From: Bolinopsis microptera | Lineage: Eukaryota > Ctenophora > Tentaculata > Lobata > Bolinopsidae | Length of the DNA: 64,000 nucleotides | Direction of reading: 5' to 3' | Assembly: GCF_026151205.1 (NCBI RefSeq) | Contig: NC_087078.1 | Coordinates: 12,135,118-12,199,117, forward strand | In this document: piece after piece, positions 43,901 to 58,900 of the stretch | How positions within the stretch are numbered: the first letter of the stretch is position 1 | Layout of the letters: each line of letters starts with the position of its first letter | The notes under the pieces: model-generated | Databases searched by the model: none | The model's input: only the letters and a program-made list of their open reading frames with translations | Told to the model about the DNA's origin: nothing | Position numbers and translations under genes: made by a program

Positions 43901-46900
43901 AACCTACCTATTGAAGATGCATGCTAGTACCGTAAGGACACAGTAAAACTCAATTGAAGTTGCACAATCTTACTATATTATATATAAAGCGAGACGATAT
44001 TATATATGTGTTTATCCGTACCATTTTACTGACACCACGGCATCAACTTTAACGCGACTTTCCGCAAAAACCTTAAAAGATATACTTGAACTGAAACTTT
44101 TTTTACTGGGTCAAATACTTTAATGGCCTCCACATCAGCATGAAAAAATAAAAAATTGGCCAAGGAACAGAAATTTAAGTGCCCAAAATTTGGACCCCCA
44201 AGTGGTGTCAAAAACGCGAATTAAATAGGTAATAATTATTTAAGTCTCTTGAGTCTTGGGTTTGAAACCATTTTAGGGTTATACGGGTTCCTGCTAGTTA
44301 TTCTAACGTCTATTTGCTGTAATTATGGATCGAAGCAATATGTTCACTGTGGAGCGGTATCGCAAATCATGTCGATAACAGACAGAAGGCAATTAACAAC
44401 ATTTAGTAATCCCTAATCAATCTTTAATTTTCAGCTGTTACTTGACTTGGTGGAAACGAAGGACTATGACGTAAACCTTTACACAAGCACACGTCTCTTA
44501 GTCGACAACAACATTCCAATCCACAACGAAATATCCAAAATGTTTATTCAGGAAAAAACTTCTGGGACGATTCAAGGTAGCCTTTATTATATCATGTTTA
44601 TCTATTTACAATAGTATATTTATATATTGTTTACACCAGACAGTGAACTAGACCAGTTCTATTGTTAAAGAACGTTCATGACATAGAAACAAAGAAATAT
44701 GTAATATTGAACTTCACGTCTCAAACTTTTCCAGGTGGGAAAAAGGACAGCTCGAGACTAATCAAAGTGTGTGAGTTCCTAATAGACTGTGGATGGCACA
44801 AGGCTGCTGGCGAGCTTTTAAACCATCTTTACCAAACGATGAACCCATTATCAGAGAGACACAACGTTTTAGTTGTTCTTACCCATCTCATTTCAACACA
44901 CATTGCGGAATGCAAGTTTACTAAAGCAAAGGAAGCATTTGTAAAAGCGAGTACGTTCTATGATACGTCAAAAGACAAGCGGTTCAACGCTGGTTTATTG
45001 TATGCAGAAGAGGCATACAGGCACTATTGTCTGAGTAACTTTGCGGAGGCAGATGACTGGGCTGACAGGGCTTTACTCGAGGTATGTTTTAAAGTTAAAG
45101 AGTAGAATATTTACCCGGTTCACATTGTAATGAAATACCGAGTTAAACAATCGATCGTAAAATCAATCATTATAGTGAAATGTTAAATTAATGCTTACTC
45201 TACAATTATAATAATCCCTTCTCCAGGTCAACGAGAACCTTAACACAGCCTCCTGTATCACAGTCCTGCGTCGCACCGCTAAAGTCTACATCAATACGCG
45301 CAGATTTACGTGCGCGGAGGTACTGATAAAACACGCGGTGGAGTTGGCTGGCTCGCTCTACGGCAGCAACCACCCCCTCTACGCAGACACACTGCAAGAC
45401 TACGGGTTCTGTTTACTGCACCTTGATCTTGTTTCACAGTGCGTTGAGGTTAGTAGCACAAACTATTTTATTTCTTCTGGTATTAAAGTTTCTTAAATGT
45501 TTGATTGCTTAGCCTTAATCCTTTCGGTTTTTATCCGTACTTTTAAGCCCTTCTAGATGGTGATGATTTGTAAATGTTCGTAGATCAGTTATCATTCACA
45601 ATAAAGTGCAGTAAAACAATCATTTGCTATTAGTAGTCCAATGCAAATTTTCGAAATAGTTGCCTCTATGACACTATTACATCATAGACAACCTCTAGGA
45701 CTCAGAAGTTAAGCCTAGTCATGAACTAACAGTCAAAACACCGTTTCTAACTCTACAACAATATGCTATACATCGTATCTCCTTGGTTACTATATTAATA
45801 ACCTTGGTTACTATATTATGTAAAGCAATACGAGACCTTAAGACATCTAACTTCTTGACAGTTTATTCCTGTATTACCCGTTTATTCATCGATTGTATTA
45901 CTTGCTTACTAAGCTCAGTGATCATAGTGACTAATGTAATGTAGTTATAAGGTATTATATATATTATACTGTCTAGACTAGTCTACCTGTAGTTGTCTGT
46001 AAATAAGTTATTTAATACATAATAAAGAGTGAGGTTGTAATTTTAATCATTGATTATTATCAAATATTACGCATAATAATATGCGTAATTAATAATTATT
46101 ATAGTACAGTCAAATCGTCTGATTAAATCGATTTACCGACAAAACCAGCTTACAATTTAAAAGCTTAAATTGGTAATTAGATAATCAGATAAAAAGTGGC
46201 AAAAAGTGGCCTTAAGAAACGTGGAAAATTTGGACAGGCATAATATAATAAAGGACACACAAAAATGTAAAAAATCCTTTGTGAGTGGGTTGTGTCGGTA
46301 AATCGATTTGTCTGTAGACTGTAGTATGATAATATAAATCTCAAATGGTGAGGTGTGATAAATATTGAATGTATTAGGTATAAAGATTTATCTGTGATGT
46401 TACTCAAGTGTGACGAATGATCCAAATATTTGTATTGATTCTCATTCGGCGAATGCGTGCCCATGACACCTCGGTTCCAAATTACTTCTACAATTTCGGT
46501 TCAAAAGATTGTAATATATATTATTTTACAAATATGTTATGTTACAAATATATTATGTTACAAATATTGTCTGAGTGTAAACAATTTTGTGAATCGTCTC
46601 CCACTTATTATTCCCATTAAATCTAATTAGGCACATTCCATGGTAATAACGAAACTAACGAAAGCCTGTAAAGCTCCTAATTTTAGTTCTATAGGGTTTC
46701 ATCGAGCTCTACCCGAAATTCATCAAATTCTTTGAGCATCAATAATTGATGTATTAGCCAGAATTAGTTCACTTCAAATTTTACACACGATCTACAATCT
46801 ATTAGAAAGTTAGGACACCTATTAGAAGAAGTGTGATAGACAAATATAAAAGCTTATTGTAGCAAATATGTTGAGAAGAAGAATGCTGCTTTGAAACCTC

Positions 46901-49900
46901 AGCTCCAACGATCTTTGTTCTTGCGATGAAAGTGTTAAGGATATGTTATTTACTGTAGTTAGTGTAGTTGACTCTTGATAATTGGGCAACACTCCCGTAC
47001 TACCAACACTCTCGTACTATGCCTTACTGCCGTTTACAAAGTTTATCAGTATCCATGATCTATTTCTACTGTTTCTACTAGTTCTACTATTTCTACTATT
47101 TCTCTTGTTATGTAGCGGTCTAAGGTCTTCCAAAGTTTATGAAAGGACATGTATCAATACATATATGTGTAAATTAACACCAGACACATTGACATAAGGT
47201 GATAAGTTTCAAGTTCTACAGAATAACAAAACCTACATCAAGTTAACAAACTTTTAATTGAAATGCACCCATGCCACCCTCCTTATTTTGCAGTTCACTG
47301 TACTTCTTCAAAAGCAGGTCACACAGGATCTGAGTAAACGGATCCTGGTGTTACCGGATTTTGCTGCTTTTCTTATGAGCTTGCCATTCAAATTGAATTA
47401 CATGTATAATATTTTATTACTTGTTTAACAGGGCCACGTCCTGCAAAGAATATTCTTTCTTTCTGACAATATGTCCGCTATAATATTCTCATCCTAGTTT
47501 TTCTAACATAATCTGATTATAACTGTGGGTAATTCATAGTGCTGAAGTAAAACTCTGTAGTCAAACTCTGTAGTCAAACTCTGTAGTAAAACTTTAATCA
47601 AACTTTAATCAAATTCTCTAGTAAACCTCTGTAGTCAAACTGTAATCAAACTGTAATCAAACTGTAGTCACACCCATGTATTTACACACAGTTGATCACA
47701 AGTCACAACAACAGCTAATATAGCGACATTGTGTCACATTTGATGGATAACGTTATATTGTGATAGGTGGTGACACTATCAATTGCTTTGTGTTTATGCC
47801 TTAGATTAGCAAGATTGAGGAGATAATTATTGGTTAGAACTGATGTAAGACAATAGTATACCGGGTTGTAGTAAGTACAGAGACGTAATATGTCATCAAT
47901 AGTTTACTGGGAGGTCCTAATTCAGATCCTTACATTGAGTAGAACAAAACAATCAGTAGAACAAAAGTATCCTGATAAGATCCTTTTCCTTGTTATGTCG
48001 CAATAAACGGGAACAAAACAATCGTTTCATTTATCGAATCATTGCGAAAGCTAAATGGCTGCATACACATTTAATAGGTTACAATGATGGATCCAAATAG
48101 TACATACAATAATACCCTGTAAACTTGATACTGCGACGTAACAACCAAAATGCTCTCTCTTTTTATGCAGCTCTCCTTCTACCAGTTTCTTCTAAATCTG
48201 GTAAAACAGGATCTCAGTAGGGTGTATCCGTGTGATAACATTCTTCTAGTGAGCTTCTGTGGGCTTGGTTTCAAAATTGAATAACGTAAATATTATTAGA
48301 TTACGAGTTAAGCAGGATTTTTCCTCGTACAATTTTACATCCTAATTCCTATTATAGAAACATCTGGAGATATTCTTTGATATTGCCGTGTAAAAGCATT
48401 AAACATAGCTGAAATTCTTGCGACCGACATAATATCGTGTTAATTGGAGCAGCAGAGATTCTGTACCAGTTACCAATTATCTTGAATTCCTACTCACCAT
48501 ACCACTATTGTATTAGTTACTCAGAACTGCCGCTCGTGCACTAGTCTAGAGGAGGTGGGTCACCTATATTTACCTGTATTTACTGGACACTATAGCTGTA
48601 TCTACTTCCCACAAATTCGATTACTTAAGCGATGAACAGCAATCCGGTAAAACAGGCTTACACTCTTTACCTTAAATAGATTCCTGAGAGGCTCTCGGTG
48701 AGCTGCAACCTGCAACCTCTCAGTGAGCTGCAACCTGCAGCTTCATCTTGATTCTGGGCACTTGTAAGCGTGTCATTTAAATAATCTTACTACGCTTAAA
48801 TAAAGCGAAACAATGAATCTCTGTCACGTGTTCAAATAAATATGGTTCATTTCCCCAACAGTATTCAGGTATATAAGCCAACTATTAAATTATAAAAGTT
48901 CAGGATCAGTGGTTGTAGCTGCAAAATGTCCAAATTCTGAGTTGCTGTTAAATATTATAAATAATCATCGACAATTATTGTATTGACTCTGCGTTCCGAT
49001 TCATATCTTTTGTCTGTTAATTTGTCCGCCTAGTGCGTCCAACCACATATAGTTAAGAGTGGTAAAAAGTTGACAATTACTGATAACAAGCTTCCTTGTG
49101 TCCTCATACCGGACAATTACCTTAATTATTATGTGGGTAGACATGATAATATATATACTAAAGTCTTAATGGCATCATACAATTTGAATAGTATGCCCAA
49201 TGCGCTTTATATTATATCATAAAGCATTGAATAGCACGGGTAACAGCCAACGAAGATGTAGGCAATTGTAGGCATTAATAATTTTGCAAGGACATAATTA
49301 TTACTACAAGAGTTATTGCGCCGTGCTCGCTAATTGCTATTACGTCATTTTAGGGCTTCTTAGTATTAAAGGTGATGAATTTCTGGACCGTTCCAGCTAA
49401 ACGTTCCCCCATATATTCATGACTTATTGTCGCCTCAATGCGAGAACACCAAAATGAGAAGATATTTTCTAGACTATGGTTATAGATTTTCATAGGCTGA
49501 GTTAGTCGGGGAAGAATAAAAGTTATTTATCTAAAAACTGAATCTCTGATTCAAGAATATTTACACAAATGAAAGTTAACCAATACGGTGCACCAATACG
49601 GTGCACCAATACGGCACCTTCACGGCACCAATACAGCACCTTCACGGCACTTATACGGCACCTTCACGGCACCAATACAGCACCTTCACGGCACTTGTAC
49701 GGCACCAATACGGCACTGAAGTGTGACTCTGTATAATGTTTTTAACACGCTCTAAGTCTAACATTACTCCCATACTAACAGGTCTGCAATGTTAACACTA
49801 CGTTATAAATTTTAAAAATATGTTATTTTATTAAGTTCGTTTTTATTAAAATTTAGATTAAAAATTTTGTATGACAGTCAAATTTGAAATTCCGCACGTA

Positions 49901-52900
49901 ACTGTCAATTTTGTATTAAAGAAATAAAATTCTATATTGAAATGTTCAACCCTCGACCAGTAGCGGGTAACCTGCAGTGTAAAACATTATATTTGCAGTT
50001 TAAGTTTGCCGAAAGATAATTTTAAAATTCAGTTACGCCTGCTTTCGATATACCCAAACCAACATAATATTTACAACAAATAAATATTGCTAAAAGTAAG
50101 CTCAACTAACACAGCATGTATCTGTGTTATTACTTGTTTAACTATTCTGGAGCTAGGGTAAACAGGATTAGGGACCATGAACACTCACGTCAGGACTGTA
50201 ACTGTATGCGTATTGGGTACGTGACTGCTTTTTAAAAAATCATTCACATCAAAGCCCAAGTGAACTAGTTTTAATATTGAAATATTTGCTTTGATTTACC
50301 GAATTGTATCTAAATTTGTCCTGGTTGTCGGACTGGGGGTAGCTGGAGGATGAACGGACTTTTCTTTCTGACACGCTTCTTATCTACCCTATCTGTCCTG
50401 TATGTCAAACTATGCGTACTGTAATTAGATCTAATTATCTCTAGAGAATAAGACTTTTAACAAAGACTAACGACGCTGTATGAATAATGTAGACAGTAAA
50501 GTTCCTGTAATTATTGTATTGTAACCTTCTCCAGTCTCCACCCCATTTGCTACACCTACACAACACAGCAACACCTGCAAAGCCTACTGTAACTACAGTC
50601 TTTAAATCATAAACAACCTTTCCACATAAACCATCTAATAATTGTGGTCAACATGTGTGGATAACATTCTTCAGCTTGTTAATTCTTTAATTGTAATTAT
50701 AATTTAATTAATTATAATTTAATCAGGTGTACATGAAAGCAGTAGATATAATAGACAAAGTGTTCGGAGAGAATAACATCAAGACAGCAGTAGCACACGA
50801 AGACCTAGCTTACGCAACCTACGTTTACGACTACAACTACGGGAACTATGAGAAATCACTAGCGCACAGCAACATTAGCGTGCGCATTGTTAACAAACTG
50901 CTGGATCCGGATCATTTGTTGCACGCCAGCACGAGCAGGTTGCGTGCCCTGATCCTGGAGGAGCTCGCGTTCGATGAGACGAGTTCTAGGAAGAAGGAGA
51001 GACTGTTAAGAGAAGGTGAGATTATTGAAGTTTTAACTTCAGAATAAATTCTGACAGTATTTCATTAGCTTAATTTCATAGGAGAATTGTTATTGGGTGC
51101 CTTTTTTTGTTGGTTATTAGAGCTTATTATTCTTTTGATCAATACAAAAGTTAATAAAAACAACTAATAAACTCTGACCCAGCCCAAGAACTGCACAACA
51201 AGTCACTGAAGCTGTGTCGGTCTGTGCTGGGGGAGGACAACATCCAGACAGCAAAACACTACGGTAACCTGGGGAGACTTTATCAGAGCATGAAGATGTA
51301 CAAACCTGCTGAGAAGATGCATCGTAGAGCTATCAAGATAAAGGTCAGTGTAGTGCATCTTGGGGTACTCTTATGACCAATAAGGAATGTTTATACCGCA
51401 AGAATAAGTAGTGTTGGAGATAGCAGTTCTGAGTGTGGGCCCGGCTAAAAATCTTAAACTAAGGGCCAAAATTAGTCGCCCGTCAATATTTGTACTGTTA
51501 ACTGTAGGGGGGTAATGCAACGACCATTAATGTCAGTATTTGAGATTTTTCCGAAACTGACATTGTCATTAATGGTCATTAATGGTCATTAATGGTCATT
51601 AATGGTCATTAATGGTCATTAATGGTCATTAATGGTCATAAGATATCTCAAATTTTGAAATATCTGGCAGTAGCCTTGACTAATTGAGGGGAGAAATCAT
51701 GTTTCGTACGGAGATCAGCGGCTTAGGTCAATACAGATGAACGGATCAAAACAGCCAGTCAGAGCGAGCTGTCGAAGTGGGAGTACCCGCCAGTATTTTA
51801 CTTCAACAAAACAGGAGACTTTCCCATGCAGGACATCTGTCATGAGTTGAAAAAACTGGTTAACTGTCTCCATTACCTCAGTACTAGATTCATCATAATG
51901 GCCGATTCTGATTCGATCGAAGACACGAAATTCACCCTAAACTGGGGGATGATTCTTAAACTCGCTACGGAAAGTGAAGAATTCAGAGACTCTGTATCCC
52001 TTACAACTCTGCAGCACTCTGATAGACAAAACCCGCAGTGTGCTGCAGAGCTAACGGCTAAATGGGATGTTCTAAAACAAGCAGGATTTCTGAGCCTCTC
52101 GGCCTATCTTAAGGCCGGGTTTTTGCTCCTGGCAGCGTTTTATGACAAATCGCTGACTGTTTCAGAAAGAGCTGAAAATGCGTGGACTGTTTTCAGGTTC
52201 TTCACTCTGTGGGGAGAACACTCGAAGAAATTAAATACCAGCGAGAACTTCATAACTAGAGAAAGCTTCAAAGACTTAATATCCGCAGCTAACGGACTTG
52301 TCTTGTATTTTGTCGACTTGATTTGTAATCACCCCAAAGCACCAGTAGTACCGTGGTTTTTATCGTCTGATCAAAATGAACAACTCTTCGCTCGAATCAG
52401 GGTTGGACGGCACTCCGGTAGACGCACACAAATCGACTCTACAAGAGTCCCTGAAGCCATGGGTCGTTACAACCGACTATTAGAGGTGGAGAATACGCTT
52501 GATGTTGAATGTGGTACAAGTGTTCATAAAACCGCTCATACCCGGGGAAGACACTCTTTCGTTCTGAGTGGAGCAAACATCCAGAGAAAAAGATTGCTGT
52601 TGATTTTGGAGGTTCGGTCAAGATGAGTAACCTTATAATCCAAAGCTTAAAAAGAGGATCCAAGATTGGAGAGGAACTCTTTGTTTCCTCTTCTAGTTAT
52701 GGAAGTTCGTATCTTTCAGGTGATAATGGAAATGTTATTTCTGAAAGACGGCGGAGTCTCCAATTTCCACTCTCATATGGTAGTGAACAACAATCAGATG
52801 ATGAATCAGACCATGAGAGTGAAGACAATTTTTCTGATTATGAGGACGAAGAGCTGGTTGATAGCTCCACTAAGGTCGTGACCAAATATTGTAACCAAGG

Positions 52901-55900
52901 CAAGACCAACTTTGGTGCGAAAAGCCGAAGGAAAAGATTTTTTGGTCTTGCCTTGGATACAAGTATTGGGTTGTATCGCCCAGTCTGTAAAGGTTTAGCA
53001 GAACCAGAGCTATGCAACGCTCAAGAGGTGCAAGTTGGTGGAACAATAACTGGTATACTCATAACAGGCAAGGATGAAAAAAGAAGGCGCACGGTTGTGC
53101 AGGGCAAAGTGCTTTCTATATCTGTTAAGACATCTAAAGCATCACAAAGAAAAGGAAATGCTCGGTCGGGAGAGAGAAGACCTGCGGTGGCGATCTGTAT
53201 TGAGCACGATATGTCTTCCCAGTGTTGGGTGAAGACCCAGGATGGTTCAATAATAAGTTTAGATTGGGAGAACGTTGTTGTTATGGTATAATTGGGTTAG
53301 TTGTAATATGTAGTAATATCAGTGTTTGAGAAAGTTGTAAAATTAACTTTTCATCCTCTTCCAAGACGTAAAGTACCGTCTACTTATTGTTAGTTAACTT
53401 TAGGTAGGTTCTAAGTGGTCCTCGTGTCCGTCCTTCTTGTTCCAGGAAGTGCGGAAAAAAACATGACCATTAATGTCAGTATTCGAAATTTTGGCAAAAC
53501 TGACATTGTCATTAATGGTCATTAATGGTCATTAATGGTCATTAATGGTCATTAATGGTCATTAATGGTCATTAATGGTCGTTGCATCACCCCCAACTGT
53601 AGCAAGCTCAATTGACACTGCACTATCGGATTGATTTGATCTGGTTGTGTCTGCTTTGATACTGTAACAATAATTAATAAACCTTGTCGGAATATTTAAC
53701 CGTCATTTGTTTATAATATTACTCATCAATGCTTGCGCTTCCTCGCCAACGAGTCTCAATTTAGAGCATGTTTTCGATGATAAATTTCCAAATATCCACA
53801 ATATTTTGTTTGCTGTTTCTAACACGAGCACATGATTTCACGTTACTCTTTCTTCTTGTTAAACACATTTCATTACTCATGGTCATGCAGCTAGACTCCC
53901 GTGACGGTGTTTTCTCGTCACGTGATCTCATGCTACATACTGTTTAAAACCCTCACATGACATCAAAACAATGAATATCAATTGTCATGAGTTTTAGAGA
54001 AGATGTCATCATGTCCACCGCACCCCAACTATTTATATTCCAATTATTTAAGGGGGGGGGCCAATGGGTATTTTTTTGTGAAACTTGATTTCGAGATAGC
54101 AGTTGACCAACAAACTAGGACCAGTGACCGAACTTTTGAGGGGGTCCCGGACCCCAACCGCCAAACGGTGCGCGCAGGGCAGCCACGCCCATATTTGGTC
54201 CAAATTAGGCCCAATTTAGCCAAATACCCTGTACATGCCCAAAGCCAGGTTTATGGTGCTCTACTTGTAGCAAGTGGTCCCTTAAACTCGTATATGAATT
54301 TTCATCAAGATTGGACAAAAAATGACTGAGTTATGAGCCAAAAACCATATGCCCATATTTGGGCATACGCACCAAATTTGGTAGATTTCGTCCCATAAAT
54401 TGGTCAAATATCAATATTTTTGAATGAAACTTACTTTATATGAAAGGTAAGCCTAAACTACATATTCTCTGTAATTTATAGCTTTATATCTGTTTAAATG
54501 TGGATACTAAGGCGAAAAAACCACAAAAAATGAACTAAATTGCCCATATCTCGGTTCGCGATATTCGCGGAATTGATCTCACCAAAATTGTAACAACTCA
54601 ATCAGTTTTCAAAATTTTTGCATGAAATTTTTGGAATCGACTCGAAATCGCATTTCGACCTTATTTTAAGAACGGATTTTTGATTTAGGCCTCAAAAAAA
54701 ATTTGGCGGCCAAATTCCAAAATTATATTACAGAAATTCAGAATTTGGCCGCCAAATTTTTTTTGAGGCCTAAATCAAAAATCCGTTCTTAAAATAAGGT
54801 CGAAATGCGATTTCGAGTCGATTTCAAAAATTTCATGCAAAAATTTTGAAAACTGATTGAGTTGTTACAATTTTGGTGAGATCAATTCCGCGAATATCGC
54901 GAACCGAGATATGGGCAATTTAGTTCATTTTTTGTGGTTTTTTCGCCTTAGTATCCACATTTAAACAGATATAAAGCTATAACTTACAGAGAATATGTAG
55001 TTTAGGCTTACCTTTCATATAAAGTAAGTCTCATCCAAAAATATTGATATTTGACCAATTTATGGGACGAAATCTACCAAATTTGGTGCGTATGCCCAAA
55101 TATGGGCATATGGTTTTTGGCTCATAACTCAGTCATTTTTTGTCCAATCTTGATGAAATTTCATATACGAGTTCAGGAGACCACTAGCTACAAGTAGAGC
55201 ACCATAAACCTGGGTTTTGGGCATGTTCAGGGTATTTGGCTAAATTGGGCCTAATTTGGACCAAATATGGGCGTGGCTGCCCTGCGCGCACCGTTTGGCG
55301 GTTGGGGTCCGGGACCCCCTCAAAAGTTCGGTCACTGGTCCTAGTTTGTTGGTCAACTACTATCTCGAAATCAAGTTTCACAAAAAAATACCCATTGACC
55401 CCCCCCCTTAAGGAATTGTGAAGTTAGTCTGAAAAAGTTCGGAATGTGTCAGGAATATCTTGGGAATGTTTATTTGACAGGGAAAGTGGGCAAGTTGCCC
55501 ATTTAACAGATGTTCTTTTACCTTGGCACATCTACTTACCAATTATCTCATCATAACACATTGTATAATGTACAAGTAGCCACGAACTGCAGCCATATAA
55601 CGTCACTAATAATTTAATATATAAGGGTGTGAATGTGAATTAATAATTTATTAATGATATAATAATTGATTACGGTAACAGTAACCTCACTATTACAATC
55701 TGCCGTGATAAGTTGTAATTTATATTATATTGTCATGGAGACATGACAATGTCCTGCTTCAACAACAAACATTTGTTCTATGTAATAGAAGTGAAATATG
55801 ACGTAAATATTTGGCGTTGTAATGATCAACCATTAACGTGAGGTTAAGATTCATATGAGCACGGAATTATTAAGGACATGAACTGACAAATCTTACAGTG

Positions 55901-58900
55901 AGTATAGTGAACCACACATCTGTCTTGACCTTTTCTGACCATCAGTTCCAAACCCCAGCATATTATTCTCATGAGATAAAATTCCACGCGGTCACGAAAA
56001 ACAACAAAGGTTCTGTTTTTACCGGCTCTGAAGGAGGAGCAATTTTGCACCTCAAAAAGTTAAACCTTGAAATCCTGGTATTATTATATAGTAGTAACTA
56101 GTAGCCAACATTCCTAGAAGCTCTAAAATCAGTGCCTAATTTCTTTCGCTCCGATTCATATAGTTTTTATGCTGAGGTAAAGATAAAGTCTCGTAAGGAG
56201 ACTTTAACATAAGGATAAGCCCATATCCAAAAACCCGCATTCTCGCATTCTAAGAATGTAGGAAATTTTTAAAAGTAGGAAATTTTTGACAAAAAGTAGG
56301 AAATTCTAGAGCCAACTCTGAAAATTTTCGATAATATTTCAGTAGGAATTTAAGTGAAAGAGCAGACTAAAAGTTGCTGGACCGTTATTTAAATGTCCTC
56401 AGTCAGGGATCCACTGATCCAGTCTATCAAATTTCGTTTCACAGACCAAAGTTTGTTGCTATTAGCTACAAAATCTGTGCATCAAGTAACCACTAACCAG
56501 ATGCTAATTATTGGGGCATTTTCGCGTATACGACATAAATAGTTGTCATTATTACTTTATTTACATTTTACTATCTACTTATCTAGTCTATGAAACCGGA
56601 TATGTCTACAGTGTCACCCGATATCTGTATTGGCAAGCAGTAGCAATAGATATACACATCACGTCTTCAATGTGTGTATCACACTGCACACACCCAGCCC
56701 AAATTCGTGTGGCGTGAGAAAATATCAGAAAAACAGGGCGTTTTAACTAATCTGTACGATGATGCTAGAATGGGCGTGAGAATTGGACTTTTTCTAGTTT
56801 TTTAATTAGTCGCTCTGCCCGCTTGCTTTTGTTGCTTACATTGGGTTGTTGAACTTCCTATTTATCATGAATCGTCCAAAGTTCAAGTCTAAATCCGAGG
56901 TCCAATGCGGTATATGCAAAGAAGTTTGTACTCGAGCCGATAATCTAAAAGTTCATTTTAAGAGGTGTCACCCAGGGCATCAGCCCTATGAATTCATACC
57001 GAATCAACCTAAGTTGAGGTAGCTATCACATTAAGACATTAATCGGGTGGAAATCATTTTTGCATGAATTATCTTTACATGCTCCTGATCCTAGTTAGGT
57101 ATCACTTTGCTAAATATACATATCTTGGATTGATCTTGACTCAGAATTTATAAAACTGATCAAGAGCTTTAAGTATGAGCAAAATTTAAAATCCCGTATT
57201 TATCGTTAAAACATCGCATGTAACAGTTTTCAGAAAGCACGTGATACAACTAAAGTAACGTCAAACATTGACTTGAGTGCAGAAAATACAGGGTCTGGAC
57301 CAGGGTCTGAGCCAAGTGTTTAGGGATTCTAGAATCCAGACAATTTATCCCAATAAAAATTGAAAACAGAAAATAGTATGCTAAAATCGTTCTCCATTGT
57401 CAGATTCGTTCCAGGAGGCCAAATCTAGTTTAAATTTCCAAAATTTTCGGGGGCTTCGCCCCCAAAAGTAACCTAGGATTATCTATTAAAAAGCATTCCG
57501 GGCCCTAAAAAAGTAAAATTGAGAATCTGGAATCCGCCATGAAAAATCTTTGAACCGCGCGAATACAAAGACTTTTTATGCGAGCGAAGCGAGTGGGCCA
57601 CAGAAAACGAAAAAATTGAGAATGTAGGAAATTAAAAATTTTTTGGATATGGGAGGATAAGTCGCACTTGGCTGAATTCTCGTGTAAAAATCCCCAGTTT
57701 GTAAGATATATTGTAGTAAATATACAGATACTTCCTGAACCTGATTCACTCTAGTTTTTGATCCGGCTACTGCCTACGCCCTAGAGCTGCGGAAACTATA
57801 ATTAGAGTACGGAGCGTTAAAGAGACTTGCAGACTGTTAAATCAGCTTACTAAATTGGGTGGAGGGTGAGGTGGCTGCCCAAAAATAAAAAGCGAGAGCC
57901 AAATTTAGATATCAGCTTGTTTCTTTCTGTCGACTAGACTTTCATGTTTCCAATACTCAACTGACGAACATTTTCTAGACAAAATTCTCTAGTATTAACA
58001 TTACCCCCTGAACTCTAAAGTTTGTCAGATCACGTGACTAACTATCCTAAAGAATGTCACGTGACCAGACAACTTGCCAATAACTCCCAGTCTGTAACTT
58101 ATTAACGGGGTACTGAAGTGTTAACTTTACCACGTTCTACACTTCACCTACTTCCACCAGACTTCCACGTTAACACGCACTGTCTGCAAACTAGTCGTGC
58201 TAATAGTAATACCTCTTAGGATATTCGCTGACATATATGCTTAATATGCTTACTTATCGCTGAATTGTGAAAGACAAAGAACTATCGTCATTTCATATCT
58301 TCTTCCAGACTTGACGCGTTATTTCTCTTTCTTTACTTTCGTTTTTTTCTGCCGATTTTCGCCGCAACGCGTCGTCAGGTGTAACAATAGCGATACCACT
58401 CAACAGATCCAACGTGTTGAAATTATTCGGAGAAGTCTAGCGCAACTAGTAGCAGTGTCCAGCTGTACTTCACTGACTTCACATCAGGTTCCTGGGTATC
58501 TTTATATCACTAGTATAGGTACACTGGAACACACGTACGTGGTAAAATATATAGACTGGTGGACCTGCATGACCCTGGAACGGTCCTGCTGGAGACGTTT
58601 TAAACACTTTTTATTTTGTTAAAACCGGTGAGCTATTGTCTGTTACGCTGGTACCATGTTGGAAGTTGGACCTTTCGGCGCACTTAGCCTGCTTTAAGAC
58701 TATTGTTCATGCTTTAAGAATATTTTTCATGCTTTAAGACTACTGTTTCATGCTTTAAGACTACTGTTTCATGCATCCAGAAAGTATTGAAGGTGTCCTG
58801 TTCTCACTCATCATTAGAATTCAAATCCAGGAAGTTCTGTGGACAAACCACGACTAAAAAACCTAAGATTTACGACCATTAGGCAGCAAGTAACCTCGTG

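Larger units (their letters stand above)
45449..50726. other. 5.3-kb APPBP2 intron, no exon seen
   Basis: The flanking exons join directly into the conserved APPBP2 sequence, so nothing coding is missing. Simple arrays occur at 47548-47672 (CTCTGTAGTCAAA type) and 49587-49722 (CGGCACCTTCACGGCACCAA type). Two loosely similar segments near 47280 and 48165 share CAGGATCT and GGTAA phrases, and may be an old duplication. Confidence 0.5.
51508..53594. mobile_element. 2.1-kb DNA transposon, G5/C5 ends, 8-bp target duplication, two ORFs
   Basis: Terminal inverted repeats read GGGGGTAATGCAACGACCAT at the left and, as reverse complement, GGGGGTGATGCAACGACCAT at the right. The duplication AACTGTAG is exact at 51500-51507 and 53595-53602. 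Both ends carry subterminal arrays of CATTAATGGT (about 51566-51640 and 53508-53580) preceded by a matching inverted segment (TTAATGTCAGTATT ... TGACATTGTCATTAATGG). Two ORFs lie between on the plus strand. The element sits in APPBP2 intron 51344-59255. The superfamily is not assigned; 8-bp duplications occur in hAT, P, Merlin and KDZ elements. Confidence 0.92.

Noticed and set aside
54003-55421. Mirrored 60-108-codon frames
   Set aside because: The same protein appears in both arms of the palindrome, and one arm interrupts it. It is a by-product of the inverted repeat.
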